Below the pieces are notes generated by a model. The model saw only the letters and a program-made list of their open reading frames with translations, had not been told where the DNA came from and ran no database searches. A DNA stretch of 64,000 nucleotides from CAYUWH01 sp964448615 (GTDB lineage Bacteria; Patescibacteriota; Gracilibacteria; Peribacterales; Peribacteraceae), in NCBI GenBank assembly GCA_964448615.1, contig CAYUWH010000003.1:8501-72500 (forward strand), given 5' to 3'. The position numbers and the translations under genes are program-made. Position 1 is the stretch's first letter; each line of letters begins with the position of its first letter. Shown piece by piece: positions 60,014-64,000 of the stretch.

Positions 60014-61288
60014 ATGTTCATGAACCGACGCATCCTTCTCGCAGGCTTCCTCCTGTTTGCCGCGCTCTGGATGCCATTTATGCTGTGGCGGCTTTCGGAA
60101 CCTCCAGCACAAACCTTCGTCAGCGATGCGTTGGAGTACAACGGAGCAGCCTATCATCTTGTTGTTAACGGTACGTACTCGTTGGATGGGGAGCACCCGT
60201 TTTACAAGCGAGAGCCGGGGCAGAGCTTGTTCCTCGCAGCGATCTATTTACTCTTTGGCGTCGAGAATCGTGCCGCCTATTACGCCGTGCTGTTTCTGCT
60301 CTATTTCCTGAGTGTGGTAGCTTTCTTAAAGGAATCGGAACGATCATTCTTAATGAAACGCGAGGCGAAGATTTCGTTCTTCTTCTTGCTGTTTCTGCCG
60401 TCGGTCTTTCAGATTCTTCTTTCGTTCAATCGCGAAGGGCTCGCGTTGTCTCTTTTCTTGTTGTTCGCCACCTTCTTCCTCCGCTTGCACCGAACCCGTG
60501 CATGGCGTGATGCGATCGTCGCGGGTCTCTTCCTTGGTGCATTGATGCTCACGTACATGCCATTCTTGCTATTCCCCTTTGCGCTCATCATTCCCGTGTA
60601 TGCAATGCGCATGTCGTGGTCGCGCGTCCTCCTGATGATCGTGATCGCCTTCGCCGTGATCGCTCCCTGGGGGATTCGTAATCAATATGTGGCGGGGAAT
60701 CCCTGTCTCTCCGGATGCTCGCGTTCGGCAGCAAATTGGTACGTGCGTGGAGAACAGGCCGAACATCTCAGCGGTTTTGAGCCGGTCATGTGTTTGTGGG
60801 CGGAGTACGTGTCGCGCGATTGGTCCGAGCGATCGCCGTACTGCAGTTTCAATGCGGTGAAAAATCGTAAATGGCCGCATGGATTGATGGGTACGACAGC
60901 TGACATCCAAGCGGGAAAAGACGGACAAGCGAAGATTTTTGCGAACTTCGGGTCGTATCTCTGGTTTTCAGTCGTCGATGTGCTGGAGCTGCATATTCCC
61001 TACGTGGGCGGATGGGGGAGACTCTATAACATCACTCTCGCCTTCATGACATTTTTGCTCTATTTCGGATGCTGTTGGGCGATTCCTTTTTTGCGGAAAC
61101 GAGAATACGTCTTCTTTGGAGTCATAATGCTCTATACGACCGGTATTTTCGCCCTGACGGACGCCACGCCCCGCTACTTGATGCCTGTGATTTTTTGTTA
61201 TGTATTGTTTGCATCTATAGGGTATAATCACTTCCTTGCTCGGTTCTCCAGTCATGCCCCAGATCAGCATCGTCATTCCGGCGTATAA
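60014..61288 (+). CDS. GT39-like membrane glycosyltransferase (GT-C)
   Basis: A 424-residue polytopic protein with about nine hydrophobic helices. The first extracytoplasmic loop has FVSDALEYNGAA with an Asp placed as in PMT_2/ArnT-type GT-C enzymes, then YKREPGQSLFLAAIY. It would use a polyprenyl-phosphate sugar made by the DPM1-like gene that follows. A TATAGT box lies 5 nt before the ATG. The 3' end overlaps the next gene by 35 bp. Confidence 0.83.
   Translation: MFMNRRILLAGFLLFAALWMPFMLWRLSEPPAQTFVSDALEYNGAAYHLVVNGTYSLDGEHPFYKREPGQSLFLAAIYLLFGVENRAAYYAVLFLLYFLSVVAFLKESERSFLMKREAKISFFFLLFLPSVFQILLSFNREGLALSLFLLFATFFLRLHRTRAWRDAIVAGLFLGALMLTYMPFLLFPFALIIPVYAMRMSWSRVLLMIVIAFAVIAPWGIRNQYVAGNPCLSGCSRSAANWYVRGEQAEHLSGFEPVMCLWAEYVSRDWSERSPYCSFNAVKNRKWPHGLMGTTADIQAGKDGQAKIFANFGSYLWFSVVDVLELHIPYVGGWGRLYNITLAFMTFLLYFGCCWAIPFLRKREYVFFGVIMLYTTGIFALTDATPRYLMPVIFCYVLFASIGYNHFLARFSSHAPDQHRHSGV
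61223..61228 (+). promoter_or_regulatory. TATAAT box inside the GT-C gene
   Basis: Consensus -10 TATAAT, 7 nt before a TTG (61236) and 25 nt before ATG 61254 in the frame of the following GT2 gene. It allows that gene to be expressed separately. Confidence 0.5.
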
Positions 61289-62081
61289 CGAAGAAGCAGC
61301 TATCGGCAGCGTGCTCGATGCGTTGTTTAAATTGAACATCGATGCGGAGATCATTGTTGTCGATGACGGTTCTTCCGATCGCACCGCCGAGATTGCCAAG
61401 GCCCACGGTGCGCGTGTCATTCGTCATCCGCAGAACATGGGCTACGGTATGAGCGTGAAAGATGCGGTGCGCGTTGCGATCACCGATACGATCTTGCTTA
61501 CCGATGCCGATGGCACGTATCCGATCGATCGCATCCCCGATCTCGTGACGATGTTTAATCAGGGTTATGACATGACCGTCGGTGCGCGCCAGGGCGCGGC
61601 ATACCGTGGAACATTTTTGAAAATGCCCGCGCGTTACGTGTTTAAGTTTTTGGTGGAGATGACGACCGGGCGCCACATTCCGGATATCAATTCCGGCCTG
61701 CGCATTTTCCGCAAATCCACCTCGATGAAATATTTCGCGGATATCTGCGATGGCTTCAGCTTCACGACGACGATCACGTTGATCTACATGCTCACGGGAA
61801 AATCCGTGAGTTACATGCCGATCGATTACTTCAAGCGCATCGGGAAATCGAAGGTGAAGATGATTCGCGATAGCCTTCGCACGTTGCAGTACATCACCGA
61901 GTGCATCGTCCGCTACAACCCGCTGAAACTCTTCTTGTTGCTGTCCGCGATCACGGTGTTCTTGGGCATTGCTGCGGGGTCTATGCTTGGTCCCTACGCG
62001 TTCTTGCTGGGTGTCTTCTTCGCGATGGTGGTGTTTGCGCAGGGGTTGATTGCGGAGAGTATGAGGAGACCGAGGGAGTAA
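61254..62081 (+). CDS. GT2 polyprenyl-phosphate glycosyltransferase with membrane tail
   Basis: A 275-residue protein: SIVIPAYNEEAAIGSVLDAL, IVVDDGSSDRTAEI, the DXD in LTDADGTYPID, GARQGAAYRG and INSGLRIFRK. Two C-terminal transmembrane helices (about 222-262) follow. This is the GtrB/DPM-like layout that makes polyprenyl-phosphate sugars for the GT-C enzyme encoded upstream. ATG at 61254 is preferred; a TTG at 61236 is possible given the -10 box. Its last codons are duplicated at 62259-62290. Confidence 0.9.
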   Translation: MPQISIVIPAYNEEAAIGSVLDALFKLNIDAEIIVVDDGSSDRTAEIAKAHGARVIRHPQNMGYGMSVKDAVRVAITDTILLTDADGTYPIDRIPDLVTMFNQGYDMTVGARQGAAYRGTFLKMPARYVFKFLVEMTTGRHIPDINSGLRIFRKSTSMKYFADICDGFSFTTTITLIYMLTGKSVSYMPIDYFKRIGKSKVKMIRDSLRTLQYITECIVRYNPLKLFLLLSAITVFLGIAAGSMLGPYAFLLGVFFAMVVFAQGLIAESMRRPRE

Positions 62082-62258
62082 TTTCTCTCTTCTCCCTTTC
62101 ACCCTCACCCCTAACCCCTCTCCCACGGGGAGAGGGGAAACGGACAATTTTTATATGTGATACGAAAGCCCCTTTCTCCCCGCCTGCCCTGAGCAAGTCG
62201 AAGGGTGGGGGAAAGGGGTTGGGGATAGGGGGTGAAGGTGGTGTTACCACAGAACTTC
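62082..62258. repeat. C-rich palindromic repeat element C1
   Basis: It contains a CCCCTCTCCC...GGGAGAGGGG hairpin (62115-62139) and a second stem of CCCCTTTCTCCC and GGGGGAAAGGGG (62170-62218). The second stem encloses CCCTGAGCAAGTCGAAGGG, a REP-like sequence common in diverse bacteria. No gene is seen here. Confidence 0.8.
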
Positions 62259-62411
62259 TTTGCAGAGAGTATGAGACGACCAAGGGAATAGCCCCCCCTC
62301 ACCCCCGGCCCCTCTCCCTGTGGGAGAGGGGAGACGAGCCGCTATTTGCGCGTGCTACGACAAAGCCCCTTTCTCCCTCAGGGAGAAAGGGGTTGGGGAT
62401 TGAGGGGTGTA
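62259..62411. repeat. C-rich palindromic repeat element C2, with duplicated gene tail
   Basis: It opens with about 32 nt nearly matching the end of the GT2 gene (GCAGAGAGTATGAGACGACC, then a TAG), encoding the same AESMRRPRE tail. It then repeats the two-hairpin plan of C1: CCCCTCTCCC/GGGAGAGGGG and CCCCTTTCTCCC/GGGAGAAAGGGG. This looks like a tandem duplication of gene end plus repeat. Confidence 0.78.
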
Positions 62412-62436
62412 AAGTTAAGATACATTATTTTCACGC

Positions 62437-63015
62437 ATGAGCCTTTCACTCTTTGATCTCTGGCAAAAAATTGTAGAACAATTGCCGCGAAGCGATGGAT
62501 TGATTGACGCATTTGAAAGTGTGGGACCATTGCAAGCGCTTCTCCTTGAGTTACGTCCCGCTATCACTGTGGAAGCAGTACCGGCGAGTTGTATCCAACT
62601 ACTAAAAGATGCAGGTTTTTCCTCTGAACATCGCTGGATCTTTAATCCAACGTTGGTGGAAAGTTTGAAGAAAGAGTATCCGGACATTTTCGGTAATGCC
62701 GTGTTGTTTACAGAAGTCCACACTGACATGCAGGACGGTCTACTCTTCGGTTTTCCTCTGGAAGCGGTACAAAAGTTCGCCGATCGTCAGGAGCGAAAAA
62801 AGAAAGGGGAGCACGCTGTCATTTCTACTTGGTCGTGCGATGCCTATGGAACAACATGGATTGAATATGATGAAGTAACTCCTGCCAGCTTGGCTAAGTT
62901 ACAGCAATTCCAGAGTGCGTTTTTGGATTCTGGATTCGAGGACATAACACTGCCATTGCTCTCGGAAGAGCAGCGTCAAATGGCGTACTGCATAAAAGTG
63001 GAAAGGATAGCATAA
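62437..63015 (+). CDS. Hypothetical protein
   Basis: A 192-residue soluble protein with no recognised domain. It has a helical start (SLFDLWQKIVEQLPRSDGLIDAF) and a mixed C-terminal half (GEHAVISTWSCDAYGTTWIEYDEV). No Shine-Dalgarno is clear; AT-rich TACATTATTTT lies just upstream. It lies between repeat C2 and a terminator, and converges on the 63075-63857 gene. Codon use is ordinary. Confidence 0.7.
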   Translation: MSLSLFDLWQKIVEQLPRSDGLIDAFESVGPLQALLLELRPAITVEAVPASCIQLLKDAGFSSEHRWIFNPTLVESLKKEYPDIFGNAVLFTEVHTDMQDGLLFGFPLEAVQKFADRQERKKKGEHAVISTWSCDAYGTTWIEYDEVTPASLAKLQQFQSAFLDSGFEDITLPLLSEEQRQMAYCIKVERIA

Positions 63016-63018
63016 AAA

Positions 63019-63065
63019 AAGAGCACCCGCGTTGCGAGTGCTCTTGTGGGAGAACGAATTCTCCC
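63019..63065 (-). terminator. Tandem hairpins, intrinsic terminator of the minus-strand gene
   Basis: Reading the minus strand, a GGGAGAA/TTCTCCC hairpin (63048-63065) is followed by AAGAGCAC/GTGCTCTT with an inner CGC/GCG (63019-63045), then TTTTTTT. The second is a strong terminator for the gene ending at 63075 and may also serve the convergent gene. Confidence 0.85.
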
Positions 63066-63074
63066 GAGTTGTTG

Positions 63075-63857
63075 TCAGAACTTCAGCATGGAGGCGATGT
63101 GCATATCCCTGTCGACTGCATCGCTATGAGCAATACCGATGCTGTCTATTGATTCGAGCCCTATATACGAATGGCAGGTGCACGCTGCGAATCCTGGCAT
63201 GATTGCCTGGAAGGCCATTGGCCCTATTCCTCTTTCAAGAATCTCATCACAGCAGTACATGTAGTGTGCAAGAGGCAGGCGTTTGTTGGTGGCGAGAGAA
63301 GAGAGTGTCATCAGATACATGATATGAACGGCGTTCGGTACCTCCTCATTTTCAGAAAGGAGTGCGACCTGTTGCTCATACGGAAGATTTTGAGAGTCGG
63401 GAAATCCCTCCCTGCGGATCAAATACCAGCGGGGTTCCAGATGCGGTTCGTAATAATATCTGGCCGTTTCCTCGTCAGGATCAAGATCCCTGATCAAGTC
63501 ATCGCTTCTGGCAATGAGGTTCTTGTGGCGTTCGATGATACCCAGAAGGTTGATGTGCTGACCCGGCAGAAGCACATGGCTTTGTCCGGCTTCCCTCAGC
63601 CGCTCCTCCGAAAACGTCCTCGACATGATGCTGACGATCGCTTCATCGTCGTGCCGCATCTCGTAATGCTTCTCGACATCGAGAATGCTGATGACATTGC
63701 ACCAGCCGATCCGCTCGGCGGCCCACACTTCGTAGCGCAGACAGTCGGCACGCCCGGGTTGTCCGTTCTCCTCCAGCCAGTCGGCATAGACGAGACGAGC
63801 GGTTGTATCCTCCCTGTTTTCGGCGATCGCAGAGAGAAATCCTTGTTCTTGGCTCAC
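63075..63857 (-). CDS. TIGR02996-type (repeat-companion domain) protein
   Basis: A 260-residue protein whose N-terminus reads AIAENREDTTARLVYADWLEENGQPGRADCLR. This matches the short TIGR02996 domain known mainly from planctomycetes and other complex genomes, usually at the N-terminus of otherwise variable proteins of unknown role. The remainder is unassigned, with Cys residues near the end (MYCCDEIL, FAACTCHSY). The start is GTG at 63857 with a GGGGGA Shine-Dalgarno. It is a single-gene unit with its own promoter and tandem-hairpin terminator, bracketed by C-rich repeats. Confidence 0.8.
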   Translation of the reverse strand: MSQEQGFLSAIAENREDTTARLVYADWLEENGQPGRADCLRYEVWAAERIGWCNVISILDVEKHYEMRHDDEAIVSIMSRTFSEERLREAGQSHVLLPGQHINLLGIIERHKNLIARSDDLIRDLDPDEETARYYYEPHLEPRWYLIRREGFPDSQNLPYEQQVALLSENEEVPNAVHIMYLMTLSSLATNKRLPLAHYMYCCDEILERGIGPMAFQAIMPGFAACTCHSYIGLESIDSIGIAHSDAVDRDMHIASMLKF

Positions 63858-63906
63858 AAATCCCCCTTTTTCTGAAGTTGACGGTGATGTGAAAGACTGG
63901 CAAAAG

Positions 63907-63933
63907 AGTATAATAAAGTTTACATCAATGCAA
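63907..63933 (-). promoter_or_regulatory. Candidate promoter TTGCAT-15-TATACT
   Basis: On the minus strand TTGCAT (63928-63933) and TATACT (63907-63912) precede the GTG at 63857 by a leader of about 43 nt. The -35 matches the one at 8589 and in the toxin-antitoxin promoter. Confidence 0.5.
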
Positions 63934-63948
63934 GATATTTACTGGCAA

Positions 63949-64000
63949 AGCCCCTTTCTCCCCGCCTGCCCTGAGCAAGCCGAAGGGTGGGGGAAAGGGG
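63949..64000. repeat. C-rich palindromic repeat element D (runs off the window)
   Basis: CCCCTTTCTCCCCGCCTGCC, then the REP-like CCCTGAGCAAGCCGAAGGG and GGGGGAAAGGGG. It matches the second hairpin of element C1 almost base for base and continues past the right edge. Confidence 0.8.

Noticed and set aside
62082..62411. CRISPR array in the C-rich repeats
   Set aside because: Units are palindromic, vary in length, lack regular unique spacers, and no cas gene is nearby.

Overview
The window looks like a chromosomal segment of a Patescibacteria/CPR-type bacterium with moderate-to-high G+C, most like the Peregrinibacteria/Peribacteria group. This placement is an inference. It rests on very tight packing, ATGA overlaps between genes, a minimal SufS-SufU pair, many hypothetical proteins, use of the standard code (TGA is a stop) and widespread apparent leaderless transcription, in which a TATACT-like -10 box sits 6 nt before ATG or GTG. 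No rRNA, CRISPR array, transposase or prophage was seen. There is one tRNA (Thr, GGT) and one 100-N assembly gap.

Layout. 1-6.1 kb: a three-gene operon of an unknown protein, a large AAA ATPase with a Cys/His cluster, and a protein joining an HExxH putative metallopeptidase domain to a von Willebrand A (MIDAS) domain. 6.1-11.1 kb: small housekeeping genes (a GGQ release-factor-like protein, NUDIX hydrolase, ribosomal protein bL28, site-2-type protease, DUF218 protein, tRNA-Thr, SufU and SufS). 11.2-48.3 kb and 50.6-62.1 kb: a very large surface-glycan locus. It contains GT-C-like and YfhO-like membrane proteins, many GT4 and GT2 glycosyltransferases, RmlA/RmlB, a WecB-type 2-epimerase, a Gfo/Idh oxidoreductase with a DegT aminotransferase, an ATP-grasp protein, epimerases, two asparagine synthase-like amidotransferases, an ABC exporter, LbH acyltransferases, FkbM and other methyltransferases, a GtrA protein, a GDP-mannose 4,6-dehydratase (GMD) and a divergent GMD paralogue. 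48.3-50.5 kb: an accessory island with a Phd/YefM-RelE toxin-antitoxin pair and a HTH/Zn-ribbon regulator divergent from an HD-type protein. 56.5-58.1 kb and 62.1-64 kb: two pairs of hypothetical genes bracketed by C-rich palindromic repeats.

How the genes fit together. RmlA/RmlB make dTDP-4-keto-6-deoxyglucose. The Gfo/Idh, aminotransferase and WecB set resembles the route to diacetamido-uronic acid sugars. GMD makes GDP-4-keto-6-deoxymannose, which two fold-related enzymes could use: a perosamine-synthase-like aminotransferase that keeps the PLP lysine, and a ColD/RfbH-like 3-dehydratase in which this lysine is His. The glycosyltransferases would then assemble the glycan on a lipid carrier, with GT-C proteins and the ABC exporter acting at the membrane. 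No Wzy or O-antigen ligase was recognised.

Two kinds of gene expression are visible. Most glycan genes have a -10 box at the start codon and no Shine-Dalgarno. A few stand-alone hypothetical genes have clear Shine-Dalgarno sequences, and several also have conventional promoters and intrinsic terminators. All functions are assigned by reading motifs; no homology search was run.
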